A stretch of DNA of 64,000 nt from Psychrobacter jeotgali (GCF_904846315.1 NZ_CAJHAF010000001.1:620001-684000); one strand, 5' to 3'. Positions 1 through 11,226 are shown, counted from the stretch's first letter. A program made the numbers and translations. The notes: generated by a model from the letters alone, not told the origin.

Positions 1-9
1 AAACTTCAT

Positions 10-2022
10 ATGCGCCCCAATCCTAACTCCTTGGTTAATAAAAGATTCCAGGTTAATAACAGCGTGACTAGTGGAGAGTCTTTAGATACTACTAATCAAA
101 AGCTTGCTAATCAAAAGCCTGCATATAATCACGAACGTCCTTTTATTGTTGTCATTTTTCTTATGCTGCTTGCCGTTGTGGGTATATTGGCTTCTACTTT
201 GGCTTACGCCAATACTGTGGCGGCTCAAAATGGCCCTGATGAAGAAATTCAAATCACTCCCAAGCCGGATACATTTGTAGAGTATGTCGCACAAGAGGTC
301 GAGACGCTTAAAGAAGAGGGTTTAGAGCTCCCTGAGAATGCGACTGAGGTTCTCGATTCAACCGAACGAAATGCGGTACAGCAAGCCGGTACCTTGCAAG
401 GCGATATGGCGTTATCTGGGGAGTATAATGAAAACTACCATCTGCTTGATGAGCTGAATGTTGGTCTCCCACCTTTAGCAAAGCCACCAAATATCTCCAC
501 ACCACTGGCAACATTAGAGTTTTTTCAGTCTGCGGTTATGAGTCAGCAGTATGATTTGGCGGCTTATGCGCTGAATATGAACTTGTTTGACAAAGAAGTG
601 CAAGCGAATCGTAGTGTCGAATTATCACGGCGCCTTGATTACTTATTAACTAAGAAAAGGCTTTATGTCTTTGATGATCTGCCAGATCGTACTGATGGTT
701 TAATTGAGCCTCCTGTGGGCAGCAACAGTAGTATTCGTGGTATTCCGCGCCGCTCTATCCAATTGGGTTACATGGATTATCGTGAGCGTCAGGTGCCTAT
801 TATCATACAGCGAGTAAAAGTAGGTGATAATGCTCCTGTTTGGGTGTTCTCAGCTCAAACCGTAGGTAATATTGATAATCTCTATGAACAATATCAACCA
901 GCACAATTTGAGCGCTATTTACCAACGTGGATGACTATGCGCCTCTTTAGTATTGCGATTTGGGAGCTATTAGCGTTGCTGCTTTTCTTCTCGCTTACCA
1001 TGGCTCTTGGTTGGGTGTTTAGTACCGTCACTGGCAAATTAATAAATTGGTATGTTGGTGATGAAGAAATAGCTTCACAAACCGGCGGTAAAAAAAGTAT
1101 AACTGACTTGGTTAATAAGCTGACCGTACCTTTGACTTTTACCATCAGTTTTTCTTTGGTATTTACTTTGGTGTCAGGAGGCTTTCCTTTTATAGAAGCG
1201 ATTGCCACCGCCACCAGACCTATCGTATGGATAGTTTTGGTATTGAGTGCGGTTTGGTTAGGTGTCCGCGTTATTAACTTTTTTGCCAACCGTTATCAAG
1301 ACCTGCAAATCGAAAGCTTAGGCGAAGAAGAATATGATAAATATCGTATTCGCAGTACTTATGTATCCGTATTTCGACGGTTATTTATTTTTGTAATGAT
1401 CCTTGGCAGTATTTGGATTGGGCTTAGTGAATTCGCTAATCTTGAGGGACTAGGTAAAACCTTACTGACCTCAGCAGGTATTGCTGGTGTAGTGATTGGT
1501 ATTGCTGCTCAGCCTACCTTAGGAAACATTGTTGCAGGCTTACAGATAGCGGTGACTCAGCCCATTCGTATTGGTGATACTATCATGATGGACGGCACGT
1601 GGAGTACGGTTGAAGATCTACGCTATACTTACGCCATACTCAAGACTTGGGATGAGCGCCGACTATTTGTACCGATGCGCCATTTTGTAAATGAAGTTGT
1701 TGAAAATTGGTCACACCCTGATTCGCATCAGACCCGTCCAGTATATCTATACGTAGATTATGGGGTGAATATTGATGATATTCGGCAGAAGTTTATTGAA
1801 GTCACTAAAGCTCATGAGCTGTGGGACGGTGAAACTGAGCCTATGTTATTGGCTATCTCGGTAAGTGAAGATACTATTGAGCTACGCGGCGCTTTAGCTT
1901 CTAGTAACCCTGATGATGCTTGGGCATTAGAGTGTGATGTACGTGAACAGATGTTAACTTATTTATACGATGAGCAAAAACCATATCTACCAGCTGAGCG
2001 TATGACCTTTAAAGAAGTCTAA
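10..2022 (+). CDS. MscS-family mechanosensitive channel
   Basis: Predicted inner-membrane small-conductance mechanosensitive channel. Of 670 residues, a hydrophobic segment near 44-66 looks like a signal anchor and is followed by a roughly 240-residue soluble, probably periplasmic region. Several membrane helices then lie between about 310 and 515. The pore-helix/beta-domain junction is typical of MscS: GIAGVVIGIAAQPTLGNIVA followed by TQPIRIGDTI near 495-530. It is much longer than E. coli MscS (286 aa), so it belongs with the large multi-domain MscS-like proteins. The first ATG lies 10 bases into the window without a visible ribosome site, so the true start could be upstream. A terminator follows. 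Confidence 0.85.
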   Translation: MRPNPNSLVNKRFQVNNSVTSGESLDTTNQKLANQKPAYNHERPFIVVIFLMLLAVVGILASTLAYANTVAAQNGPDEEIQITPKPDTFVEYVAQEVETLKEEGLELPENATEVLDSTERNAVQQAGTLQGDMALSGEYNENYHLLDELNVGLPPLAKPPNISTPLATLEFFQSAVMSQQYDLAAYALNMNLFDKEVQANRSVELSRRLDYLLTKKRLYVFDDLPDRTDGLIEPPVGSNSSIRGIPRRSIQLGYMDYRERQVPIIIQRVKVGDNAPVWVFSAQTVGNIDNLYEQYQPAQFERYLPTWMTMRLFSIAIWELLALLLFFSLTMALGWVFSTVTGKLINWYVGDEEIASQTGGKKSITDLVNKLTVPLTFTISFSLVFTLVSGGFPFIEAIATATRPIVWIVLVLSAVWLGVRVINFFANRYQDLQIESLGEEEYDKYRIRSTYVSVFRRLFIFVMILGSIWIGLSEFANLEGLGKTLLTSAGIAGVVIGIAAQPTLGNIVAGLQIAVTQPIRIGDTIMMDGTWSTVEDLRYTYAILKTWDERRLFVPMRHFVNEVVENWSHPDSHQTRPVYLYVDYGVNIDDIRQKFIEVTKAHELWDGETEPMLLAISVSEDTIELRGALASSNPDDAWALECDVREQMLTYLYDEQKPYLPAERMTFKEV

Positions 2023-2065
2023 GATTCAATAAACCGAAAACAAACTTTAAAATATATCATGTGAG

Positions 2066-2103
2066 AAGGCGCCATATTTGTTATAATATGGCGTTATTTT
2101 TAA
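2066..2103 (+). terminator. Intrinsic terminator after the MscS-like gene
   Basis: Perfect 9-bp stem CGCCATATT / AATATGGCG (2070-2078 with 2085-2093) with a 6-base loop and a T-rich tail. The rest of the 306-base gap before guaB holds no gene that I can see. Confidence 0.7.
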
Positions 2104-2310
2104 GGGATAACTGGGTTATTGAGGGTAGAGATGAAGTATGATCTTTGTTGGTTATCAATAGATTGTTCTTATCTGCTATTAATAAAGAGATAAGTTTGGC
2201 TAGGCCGCTATATTTGCGTGTCTATATTGATATATTTAAGTAAAGTTGCAGATATCATTTGAGCCTCTAAACTTATTGACTTGATACCCAGCATCCACCC
2301 ATCAAAATAA

Positions 2311-3798
<1,488 letters not shown>

Positions 3799-3870
3799 TA
3801 ACGGGCCATATTTTGGAAAAATATAGGCTGAAGCAGTGCTTGTCAGCCCTACAATAGCAATAAGATACAA

Positions 3871-3908
3871 ACAGCCAACAATGCTTAGACGTTGTTGGCT
3901 GTTTTTTT
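3871..3908 (+). terminator. Intrinsic terminator after guaB
   Basis: Perfect 11-bp stem ACAGCCAACAA / TTGTTGGCTGT (3871-3881 with 3892-3902), 10-base loop, followed by eight Ts. Confidence 0.85.
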
Positions 3909-4005
3909 TGTAAAATAGCTCAGTAGTCATTTTAAGGTTACAATAAGAGTTAGGCTGATCTTTTAATGTAATATAACTGTATCTAATAATAAGGACATAA
4001 TCATA

Positions 4006-5367
4006 ATGAGCTATTTTGGCACTGATGGTATTCGCGGCAAGTTTGGTCAAAACCCAATTACACCTGATTTTATTTTAAAGCTCGGTTATGTTACAGGCCG
4101 CGTACTGGTAGAGAGTAACGCTAATCCTAGCCGCAAACCTAGCGTGATTATAGGTAAAGATACTCGGCTTTCAGGCTATGTCATCGAAGCTGCCCTGCAA
4201 GCAGGTTTTAATGCGGCAGGCGTTGATGTGCACATGCTAGGGCCATTGCCGACACCGGCTATCGCTCATTTGACTCGCAGTTTTAACGCTGATGCTGGGG
4301 TTGTTATTTCTGCGTCGCACAATCCTTATTATGATAATGGCGTCAAGTTTTTCTCAGGCGATGGTAAAAAACTATCTGATGAAGTACAAAATGCCATCAA
4401 TGATAAGATGCAGGCTATTATGGATACGGATGATGAGCTGCCAATGCCGATTCACGATCCTGCTCAGCTTGGCAAGAATCGCCGAATTAATGATGCCAAA
4501 GGGCGTTATATTGAATTTTGTAAGGGCAGTTTCCCTTATCAATATGACCTTAGCGACCTGACCGTAGTGGTTGACTGTGCTAATGGCGCAGGCTATAGCG
4601 TGGCTCCGAGAGTCATGCGCGAACTTGGGGCTACCGTCATTGCCATCAATAATGAGCCTAATGGGGTTAATATTAATGCCGATTGCGGCTCCACTCATCC
4701 AGAGGGCTTACAACGAGCGGTGTTAGAGAATAATGCTGACGTTGGGATTGCGCTCGATGGTGATGGCGACCGTATTGTTATGGTTGATGATAATGGCAAG
4801 CTGGTCGATGGCGACGGCATTCTTTATGTCTTAGCCACTCAAGGAGCGACTCAAGCTGCAGGGGTAGCGGGTACGCTTATGACTAATATGGGTTTAGAGC
4901 TAGCGCTAAAAGACAAGGATATCGACTTCACTCGAGCTAAAGTAGGCGATCGTTATGTGATGCAAGAGCTTGAAGCTGAAGGTTGGATACTGGGCGGTGA
5001 GCCATCAGGACATATTCTATGTTTAGATAAGAGCCGTACCGGTGATGCGATTATCGCTGGTCTGCAAGTATTGGCAGTGATGCAAGAGCAAGATAAAACC
5101 CTCAGTGAGCTGGTAGATGGTTTTGAGATATTGCCGCAAAAGCTAGTCAACGTACGCTTGACTAAGATGCAAGATCCGTTTGAGTTTGAGGAGCTGGTGG
5201 CAGCTTTTGATAAAGCGCGTAATACCTTAGAGGGTCGCGGGCGGTTATTGATTCGCCAATCAGGTACAGAGCCGATGATTCGAGTGATGGTAGAGTCGGA
5301 TGATGAGATAGAATGTGATGTTATGGCGAACGATTTAGCGGATCATATTAAAGCTGTATTGGGCTAG
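4006..5367 (+). CDS. glmM: Phosphoglucosamine mutase
   Basis: Converts glucosamine-6-phosphate to glucosamine-1-phosphate for UDP-GlcNAc, peptidoglycan and lipopolysaccharide synthesis. The protein opens with YFGTDGIRG, typical of GlmM. The phosphoserine loop [12 protein letters not shown] lies near residues 101-112, the Mg-binding DGDGDR near 246, and the sugar-binding GGEPSGH and phosphate-binding [12 protein letters not shown] loops follow. Its 453-residue length is close to the family norm. It is followed after 35 bases by pdxH with no terminator between them, so cotranscription is likely. Confidence 0.97.
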   Translation: MSYFGTDGIRGKFGQNPITPDFILKLGYVTGRVLVESNANPSRKPSVIIGKDTRLSGYVIEAALQAGFNAAGVDVHMLGPLPTPAIAHLTRSFNADAGVVISASHNPYYDNGVKFFSGDGKKLSDEVQNAINDKMQAIMDTDDELPMPIHDPAQLGKNRRINDAKGRYIEFCKGSFPYQYDLSDLTVVVDCANGAGYSVAPRVMRELGATVIAINNEPNGVNINADCGSTHPEGLQRAVLENNADVGIALDGDGDRIVMVDDNGKLVDGDGILYVLATQGATQAAGVAGTLMTNMGLELALKDKDIDFTRAKVGDRYVMQELEAEGWILGGEPSGHILCLDKSRTGDAIIAGLQVLAVMQEQDKTLSELVDGFEILPQKLVNVRLTKMQDPFEFEELVAAFDKARNTLEGRGRLLIRQSGTEPMIRVMVESDDEIECDVMANDLADHIKAVLG

Positions 5368-5402
5368 TATTAGGTACAGGTTAATATTATTAATAATAAG
5401 GA

Positions 5403-6062
5403 ATGATTATGAGTATGGATTTTAGTGATCAGCGCTTATCTTATGAAAAAGGTCAGCTGGATCAGCAGTCAGTACCTGAATCACCATTTGAGCTATTTCA
5501 TAGTTGGATGAATGATGCTATTGAGCAAAAGGTGCAAGAGCCCTATGCTATGAGCTTGGCGACGTGCGGAACAGATATGAAGCCCAGTGTACGTATCGTG
5601 CTCATGCGTGAGATTACCGAAACAGGCATTGTATTTTATACCAACTATCAAAGTGCCAAAGGGCAAGATATCGCTGAGAACCCCAATGCCGAGGTGTTGT
5701 TCTTTTGGCATGAGCTTGAGCGTCAAGTTCGTATCAGTGGTAGTATCGCCAAAATAGATGCGGATAAATCAGCGGCATACTTTCAAAAGCGTCCGCATGA
5801 TAGCCAAGTAGGGGCGTGGGTAAGCCAGCCTCAAAGCGGAGAAGTTGCCAATCGTGAGGTTATGGAGCAGACCTTTGAGCAACTACAAGCGGACTATCCT
5901 GAGAATAAAGAAGTGCCAACGCCTGAATTTTGGGGCGGCTATGAGATTACTATTGACGAGATTGAGTTCTGGCAAGGTCGTGCCAATCGTATGCATGACC
6001 GTATCGTTTATACTTGTGATAGCGATGATTCAAGCTGGATTACCAAGCGTTTATTGCCTTAA
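5403..6062 (+). CDS. pdxH: Pyridoxamine 5'-phosphate oxidase
   Basis: FMN enzyme that oxidises pyridoxamine- or pyridoxine-5'-phosphate to pyridoxal 5'-phosphate. The 219 residues match the family length. Recognisable parts are the FMN/phosphate motifs RIVLMREI and FYTNYQSAKG, and the C-terminal EFWQGRANRMHDR segment that binds PLP. AAGG lies about ten bases before the ATG at 5403. A second ATG four codons in (MDFSDQRL) is also possible. It probably shares a transcript with glmM and is closed by the hairpin at 6106. Confidence 0.96.
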   Translation: MIMSMDFSDQRLSYEKGQLDQQSVPESPFELFHSWMNDAIEQKVQEPYAMSLATCGTDMKPSVRIVLMREITETGIVFYTNYQSAKGQDIAENPNAEVLFFWHELERQVRISGSIAKIDADKSAAYFQKRPHDSQVGAWVSQPQSGEVANREVMEQTFEQLQADYPENKEVPTPEFWGGYEITIDEIEFWQGRANRMHDRIVYTCDSDDSSWITKRLLP

Positions 6063-6105
6063 CTGGTAGCTATAAACTTAATAGCAGATCGCTACATTTA
6101 TCTAT

Positions 6106-6138
6106 AAAAATAGTCTAAGATTATCTTGGACTATTTTT
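6106..6138 (+). terminator. Intrinsic terminator after pdxH
   Basis: Near-perfect inverted repeat AAAATAGTCTAAGAT / ATCTTGGACTATTTT (6107-6121 with 6123-6137) running into a T tract. One G-T pair is present, and the inner bases must open to form the loop. Confidence 0.7.
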
Positions 6139-6167
6139 TTGCATTACATAGTGAGTTCAGTATAACA

Positions 6168-6296
6168 ACGATACAGCGGGACTGGTATGAATTTTGCGCA
6201 GCATCGAAACGACGTAGGCACAGCACGCCAGTAAAATTTATACCAGTTCCGCGTTTAAATATAATGTATCTGTTTTATTTAGAATCGACTATAGTC
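6168..6296. repeat. Dispersed palindromic repeat, copy 1
   Basis: Two inverted arms of about 20 bases (GCGGGACTGGTATGAATTTT near 6176-6195 and its imperfect complement near 6232-6252) flank a core that on the minus strand reads GCGTGCTGTGCCTACG. The outer edge carries TTTATTTAGAATCGACTATA. A second copy with its core inverted lies at 23753-23884. It fills most of the 317-base gap between pdxH and the next gene. The exact ends are uncertain. Confidence 0.7.
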
Positions 6297-6379
6297 AAAA
6301 CCATGGACGGCTTTACCCTCTGATTTTAGACCCCAGACCTAAAGCTTAGCCTTTAAGAGGAAACAAACGCGAGGAAAAA

Positions 6380-7642
6380 ATGGATTTTGCCCAAATAACC
6401 CCTGTTAAAACCCCGAGTGCGTGGCTGGATATGGACGCTCTCGATCATAACATTGCGCTGGTGAATCAAAAGACTCAAGCGGTTAACTTACGCTTGGCAA
6501 CCAAGTCTATCCGTTCTATCGCTGTCTTAAACTACATCAAAAAGCGCTCGCCACACTTTATTGGCTTGATGTCTTATGCTGCAGACGAGTCGGCTTATCT
6601 GCTAAAGAATGGCTTTGATAATATTTTATGCGCCTATCCGACCTTGGATATGGATAGCGTGGCGCAAACTTTTGAGCATACCAAACAAGGCGCAACCATG
6701 ATTTGGATGGTGGATCGCTTTGAGCATATAGATAGGCTGAATCAAATAGCCAAGCAGCACGATGTAATGGTTGAGGTCTGTGTCGATATCAATATGTCGA
6801 TGCCATTACCGAAGCTATATTTCGGTAGCAAACGCTCAGCCTTGATGCATAAAAAAGACGTGAAAAGGCTGCTTAAACATAGCAAAAAATGTACTCATAT
6901 TAAGGTCGCTGGTGTAATGGGCTACGAAGCGCAAATCGCTGGATTGGCTGAGCATCTGCCTGATAAACCATGGCTTACGCCTGCCATTCGTCTACTCAAA
7001 AACCGCTCCAAAAAACAAGTACAGCAGCGCCGTAGCTCAATCGTTAATGAGTTAAAGAAACAAGGTTATGAGCTACAGCTTGTCAATGGTGGTGGTAGTG
7101 GCAGTATGGATTTTACCGCAAGCCAGCCTGAGATTACTGAAATCACTGTCGGCTCGGCGTATTATAAGCCTGCCTATTTTGATTACATGGATAGTATGCA
7201 AGACTTTAAGCCCGCCGCTGGCTTTGTGTTGCCTGTGACTCGTCAGCCGGAAAAAGACATCATCACTTGTCATAGTGGCGGCTTTATCGCTTCAGGGTCG
7301 ATAGGTGTAGATAAAGCGCCAGTGGTACATTATCCCAAATACTTATCCATATTGGCTGATGAAGGATTTGGGGAGGTGCAAACCCCGATGGCTATTGATA
7401 GAAAGGCTATCAAGAAAACCCAGCAAGCTGATGCTGATATTAATATTGATATTGGCATTGGCGACTTTGTTTGGTGCCGACATGCCAAAGGCGGCGAGCT
7501 TTGTGAGCATTTCAACGAGCTTGTTGGTTATCGAGAAACTAGTAAGGATGCATCTATTTTAGCTGATAATAAAGCCAGCGATGGGCGAGGAGTAGTCCAA
7601 ACCATGACCACTTATCGAGGAGAAGGCAAATGTTTTCATTAA
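6380..7642 (+). CDS. PLP-dependent alanine racemase-fold protein (D-threonine aldolase/amino acid deaminase-like)
   Basis: The N-terminal half resembles the alanine racemase/D-threonine aldolase type III PLP barrel. TPSAWLDMDALDHNI opens the fold, and Lys42 in LATKSIRS is the expected Schiff-base lysine. The motifs VNGGGSGSMDF and EITVGSAYYKP are phosphate- and dimer-loop-like. The C-terminal region ends in a D-threonine aldolase-like metal-site segment, CRHAKGGELCEHF. The substrate is unknown. GAGG lies about six bases before the ATG. The stop overlaps the start of the flavoprotein gene by 13 bases, so the two are translationally coupled and probably act in one pathway. Confidence 0.75.
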   Translation: MDFAQITPVKTPSAWLDMDALDHNIALVNQKTQAVNLRLATKSIRSIAVLNYIKKRSPHFIGLMSYAADESAYLLKNGFDNILCAYPTLDMDSVAQTFEHTKQGATMIWMVDRFEHIDRLNQIAKQHDVMVEVCVDINMSMPLPKLYFGSKRSALMHKKDVKRLLKHSKKCTHIKVAGVMGYEAQIAGLAEHLPDKPWLTPAIRLLKNRSKKQVQQRRSSIVNELKKQGYELQLVNGGGSGSMDFTASQPEITEITVGSAYYKPAYFDYMDSMQDFKPAAGFVLPVTRQPEKDIITCHSGGFIASGSIGVDKAPVVHYPKYLSILADEGFGEVQTPMAIDRKAIKKTQQADADINIDIGIGDFVWCRHAKGGELCEHFNELVGYRETSKDASILADNKASDGRGVVQTMTTYRGEGKCFH

Positions 7643-8970
7643 AACGCTGGCAACAAGAAGATCATTGGCAGAACTGGGTCGGTTATGTCACCGCGCAGCC
7701 TGAACAAAAACTCACGCCTTCATCAGTAGCCGAACTACAACAGATTATCAAAGACGCTCGTATTAATAAAAAACGAGTTAGAGTCACAGGCGCCGCCCAT
7801 TCTTTTAGTGGCTGTGCGAAACCAGAAGAGATTGCCATCAGCCTACATAATATGCGTGGACTGGTGTCAGTAGATAAAGAAAACAAGCTGGCGACTTTGT
7901 ATGCGGGCACCTATTTGCATGAGATAGGTGAAGCATTAAAAGAGCATGGTTTTGCTCTAGAGAATATGGGTGATGTGCAAGCGCAAACGATTGCTGGCGC
8001 GGCCAGTACTGCCACTCATGGAACCGGTCTGAGCTTGGGCTCGGTTGCCAATCAAGTCGTGGCGTGGGAATGGATCGATGGCACAGGCAAGCTGCACAAC
8101 CATCAGCGTAGTAATTCGCAAACTGACGAATTAGGTAATGCTTTACACTTGAGTCTTGGGATGCTCGGTGTATTTACCAAGCTGACCGTGAAAGTAGTGG
8201 CGCTGTATGGGCTCAAAGAGCGCAATGAAGTACTGGACTTTGAGACTGGATTATCCCGTTTTCATGAAGCTGCTAATACCCATCGTCATTTAGAATGGTT
8301 TTTATTCCCTGGCACCAATAAGTTACAACAAAAGACTCTCTCTGTCATAGCGCCTAAGCCGATGAGTAGCAACCAAAAGCTCAAAGATAAGTTTGATAGT
8401 GCAGTGACTCTTAATGGCGCATTTTATGTCCTGTGTGAGCTGGCACGACTGCGCCCGACATGGACGAAAAAAGTCAGTGAGATATCGGCAAGATCTATCC
8501 CTAATAGCAAACGCGAAGGTTACAGTTTTGAAGTATTTCCGACCCCGCGCGGGGTGAAATTTAACGAATCGGAGTACTTTATTAAATTGTCTGATTTTGA
8601 TCAGTGTATCTCGGAGATTAATCAAATCTTGCTGGCGGACAATAAAGGCTCACATTTTCCAATAGAGGTACGCACGCATAAAGGTGAGACAGGAATGCTC
8701 AGCCCAACTCAAGGCGAGGATAGTGCGGTATTATCCTTTCATGTCTATAAAGGTATGGATGATGAGCCGCTGTTTGACTGGCTATATGAGTATATGAAGA
8801 AGTGGCAAGGTCGGCCGCATTGGGGTAAGCTTAATAAGCTGACAACGGATGAGTTGCACCATTTATACCCAGAGCTTAAGCGCTTTTTGGAGATTCGTAA
8901 GACCTATGATCCTGATAATATATTTATCAATAGTTGGTTTGAGCAAAAGCTCCTAAACGGTACGCTATAA
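7630..8970 (+). CDS. FAD-binding aldonolactone oxidase-family protein
   Basis: Vanillyl-alcohol oxidase superfamily protein of 446 residues. The N-terminal PCMH-type FAD domain contains RVTGAAHSFSGC, whose His57 is where the flavin is attached covalently in sugar lactone oxidases. The C-terminal ALO domain has the diagnostic RPHWGK and a YDPDNIFINSWF ending. Relatives oxidise D-arabinono-, L-gulono- or galactono-lactones or alditols; the real substrate cannot be read from the sequence. GGAG lies a few bases before the ATG at 7630, inside the upstream gene. A strong bidirectional terminator follows. Confidence 0.82.
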   Translation: MFSLKRWQQEDHWQNWVGYVTAQPEQKLTPSSVAELQQIIKDARINKKRVRVTGAAHSFSGCAKPEEIAISLHNMRGLVSVDKENKLATLYAGTYLHEIGEALKEHGFALENMGDVQAQTIAGAASTATHGTGLSLGSVANQVVAWEWIDGTGKLHNHQRSNSQTDELGNALHLSLGMLGVFTKLTVKVVALYGLKERNEVLDFETGLSRFHEAANTHRHLEWFLFPGTNKLQQKTLSVIAPKPMSSNQKLKDKFDSAVTLNGAFYVLCELARLRPTWTKKVSEISARSIPNSKREGYSFEVFPTPRGVKFNESEYFIKLSDFDQCISEINQILLADNKGSHFPIEVRTHKGETGMLSPTQGEDSAVLSFHVYKGMDDEPLFDWLYEYMKKWQGRPHWGKLNKLTTDELHHLYPELKRFLEIRKTYDPDNIFINSWFEQKLLNGTL

Positions 8971-9005
8971 GTCTTATCTCAAGCATTTATAAAGATAAAA
9001 CATAA

Positions 9006-9033
9006 AAAAACAGCTCACTAATGAGCTGTTTTT
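9006..9033. terminator. Bidirectional terminator between the flavoprotein and GST genes
   Basis: Perfect 12-bp stem AAAAACAGCTCA / TGAGCTGTTTTT (9006-9017 with 9022-9033) and CTAA loop. The A and T runs allow it to stop both converging transcripts. Confidence 0.85.
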
Positions 9034-9103
9034 CATTTAACCTAAGCAATCATATTTTCGCTGCTCTTTAATAGTACCTTTTACCAATTTTCAAAGCATC
9101 GAA

Positions 9104-9733
9104 TTATTCTGATTGATCATGATTGGCTTCAAGGCGCATAGTACGCTGATAGCTATCAAGACTTGCTAACTGTAGAGCATACTGTTCGATGTGCGGATAG
9201 TCGGCCAGCTGCTTACTTTTAGCCAGCATAATCAGATCAAATGACAGCATAAAGTCTGCGCCAGTTAGCTTATTGCCGATAATAAAAGACTTACCTTCTA
9301 AGGCTTGATTCAAGTAGCTGAGCAGATTGTTTTTCTCTTGCTTGATATAACCGCTTAAAAACTCATTATCACTCACGCCTGCTTTATTAGTAAATAACTC
9401 TAGTAATAAAGGCACCATGAGCGAGCTTTCTGCAAAATTAATCCACCCCAGATAATGCCCATAATCGGCGCTATCAGGAGCGGGACGTAAACGTGCAGGC
9501 GCGAAACGCTCAATTAATAATTCAGTGATAGCCGCAGACTCGGTATAAACCTCGTCATCCATCTCTATAACGGGTGATTTACCAAGCGGATGCACTGTTT
9601 TCAAGCTAGCTGGCGCAAGGTTAGTTTCAGCGTCACGCTGATAGCTAATAATCTCATAAGGCTGACCTAACTCTTCAAGCAGCCAAAGAATACGTAGCGA
9701 ACGCGATTTATTAAGATGGTGCAAGCGAATCAT
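9104..9733 (-). CDS. Glutathione S-transferase family protein
   Basis: A 209-residue cytosolic GST with a thioredoxin-like N-terminal domain (IRLHHLNKSRSLRILWLLEE, then GKSPVIEMDDEVYTESAAI, the glutathione-binding cis-Pro and ES motif near 53-68). An all-helical C-terminal domain follows with LTGADFMLSFDL (N-cap/hydrophobic staple). It probably conjugates or reduces electrophiles. It opens a run of aldehyde/electrophile-related genes on the same strand. The spacer upstream of its start holds 15-bp-period repeats. Confidence 0.88.
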   Translation of the reverse strand: MIRLHHLNKSRSLRILWLLEELGQPYEIISYQRDAETNLAPASLKTVHPLGKSPVIEMDDEVYTESAAITELLIERFAPARLRPAPDSADYGHYLGWINFAESSLMVPLLLELFTNKAGVSDNEFLSGYIKQEKNNLLSYLNQALEGKSFIIGNKLTGADFMLSFDLIMLAKSKQLADYPHIEQYALQLASLDSYQRTMRLEANHDQSE

Positions 9734-9770
9734 GAGCCGAGCCTTTTTATTAGTTGTAGAGAGCTGCTAT

Positions 9771-9815
9771 TTATTTTAAAGTGGGTTCTTTTAAGACGAG
9801 TTATTTTAAAGCATA
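9771..9815. repeat. 15-bp-period tandem repeat, 3 imperfect units
   Basis: Units 9771-9785, 9786-9800 and 9801-9815: TTATTTTAAAGTGGG, TTCTTTTAAGACGAG, TTATTTTAAAGCATA. The run ends directly at the stop codon of the interrupted DJ-1/PfpI gene. Confidence 0.75.
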
Positions 9816-10042
9816 TTAGCCATTAAGCTTTTGTAGTAGACGCTTAGCGGTATCTTCGGAGGAAGCTGGGTTTTGACCAGTGATAAGTAGACCATCCTCA
9901 ACCACATAGGACTGCCAATCATCGCCTTTTTCATAGTTAGCGCCATTAGCTTTTAGCACATCTTCTAATAAGAAATGTAGTGGCATAATGAAATAGGACA
10001 GTAGATAAGAGGTTATACTATCACCAAGACTGGAGAGAAGAT

Positions 10043-10354
10043 ATGACCACCAAACGCGGACGCTACAGCCAAGAATTTAAGCTAGAAGCCATTAAACTGG
10101 TTGAAGATCAAGGCAGAAAGATACCAGAAGTAGCCAACTCATTAGGTATCGGCAAAACCACCTTAGAGAATTGGGTATATAAATACCGTAAAGAACAGCA
10201 AGGTGTCATGCCATCAGAAGGCAAAGCCCTAACGCCTGAATTACGGCGTATACAAGAGCTTGAAAAACAGGTCAAGCAGCTTAAGATGGAGCGAGATATA
10301 TTAAAAAAGGCATCTGCTCTGCTAGCCCAAGACAATCTCAGCGTCTATCGCTAA
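10043..10354 (+). CDS. IS3-family transposase OrfA
   Basis: A 103-residue DNA-binding subunit. The helix-turn-helix (YSQEFKLEAIKLVEDQGRK...SLGIGKTTLENW) recognises the IS ends. A C-terminal leucine-zipper-like helix (LRRIQELEKQVKQLKMERDI) mediates multimerisation. Near the end, the heptamer A AAA AAG at 10303-10309 lies in the zero frame as TTA AAA AAG. This is a canonical -1 slippage site that would yield the OrfAB transposase. Confidence 0.93.
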   Translation: MTTKRGRYSQEFKLEAIKLVEDQGRKIPEVANSLGIGKTTLENWVYKYRKEQQGVMPSEGKALTPELRRIQELEKQVKQLKMERDILKKASALLAQDNLSVYR

Positions 10355-11226
10355 TAACCAAGCTTGCAGAGCATCATAAGCATATTAGCAAACACAAGCT
10401 ATGTGAACTGTTTGGGATTGTTAGAAGCAGCTATTACAACAGTACTAAATCTAGGTCTATAGACCTTGAACTTATAAGGCTCAAAGCCTTAATCAGAGAA
10501 GTATTTGAGCAGTCAAATGGCTCGGCTGGTGCAAGGACGGTATCTGCTATCGTCACGCATCAACATGACATTAAACTCACACGCTACAGAGCAGGTAAGC
10601 TGATGGCACAAATGGGGTTGATTAGTCGACAGATAAAATCACATAAGTACAGGCGTTGTGAAAAATTCCATAAAGTTTATGGAAACATACTAGACCGTCA
10701 GTTTGCGCCCACTGCACCAAACCAAGTGTGGACAGGTGATGTTACTTATATTCGTATCAAAGGCGGATGGTGTTATTTAGCCATCGTTATGGATTTATAT
10801 GCTCGACGTATTGTTGGTTTTGCCTTGTCAGATAGCCCGAATACCCAGCTGACCACATCTGCACTAAAAATGGCATATCACATAAGACTTGAGCCTAAAG
10901 GCGTGCTGTTTCATTCAGATCAAGGCAGTCATTATACCAGTGAAGAGTATGCTAAATGCGTAGCCAAGTGCAATGGTATGTCGCATAGTATGAGCCGACG
11001 AGGCAACTGTTGGGACAATGCACCTACAGAGAGGTTCTTTAGAAGCTTTAAGACAGAGTGGATGCCAAAAAACGGCTATGACAATATTGATGAGGCTCGG
11101 CAGGCAGTAAATGATTATATTTGGGGCTATTATCAAAGTGTAAGACCACACAGCTTTAATGAGTATTTAACACCGAGCGAGAAAGAGAGACTTTATTTCA
11201 ACAAAAACCTCTTAAGTACTGTCTAA
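10309..11226 (+). CDS. IS3-family transposase OrfB part (made by -1 frameshift)
   Basis: The -1 frame is open from just after a stop at 10282-10284 through to 11226. After slippage at 10303-10309 it continues GIC SAS... into the integrase core. Catalytic DDE residues are visible: Asp in WTGDVTYI, Asp in FHSDQGSHYTS and Glu in NAPTERFFRSFK. The N-terminal part has the HTH_21-like segment. An ATG at 10603 begins only the catalytic half and is unlikely to be the real start. Functional product: the fused OrfAB of about 390 residues. Confidence 0.9.
   Translation, partial: GICSASPRQSQRLSLITKLAEHHKHISKHKLCELFGIVRSSYYNSTKSRSIDLELIRLKALIREVFEQSNGSAGARTVSAIVTHQHDIKLTRYRAGKLMAQMGLISRQIKSHKYRRCEKFHKVYGNILDRQFAPTAPNQVWTGDVTYIRIKGGWCYLAIVMDLYARRIVGFALSDSPNTQLTTSALKMAYHIRLEPKGVLFHSDQGSHYTSEEYAKCVAKCNGMSHSMSRRGNCWDNAPTERFFRSFKTEWMPKNGYDNIDEARQAVNDYIWGYYQSVRPHSFNEYLTPSEKERLYFNKNLLSTV

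Noticed and set aside
915..1289. 124-residue minus-strand ORF inside the MscS-like gene
   Set aside because: Shadow of a membrane-protein coding sequence; no start signal or family resemblance.
6126..6323. 65-residue ORF downstream of pdxH
   Set aside because: It runs through the pdxH terminator and the palindromic repeat and has no ribosome site.
10603..11226. OrfB transposase as an independent gene from the ATG at 10603
   Set aside because: The frame is open far upstream and a canonical slippery heptamer lies at 10303-10309; an OrfAB fusion is more likely.
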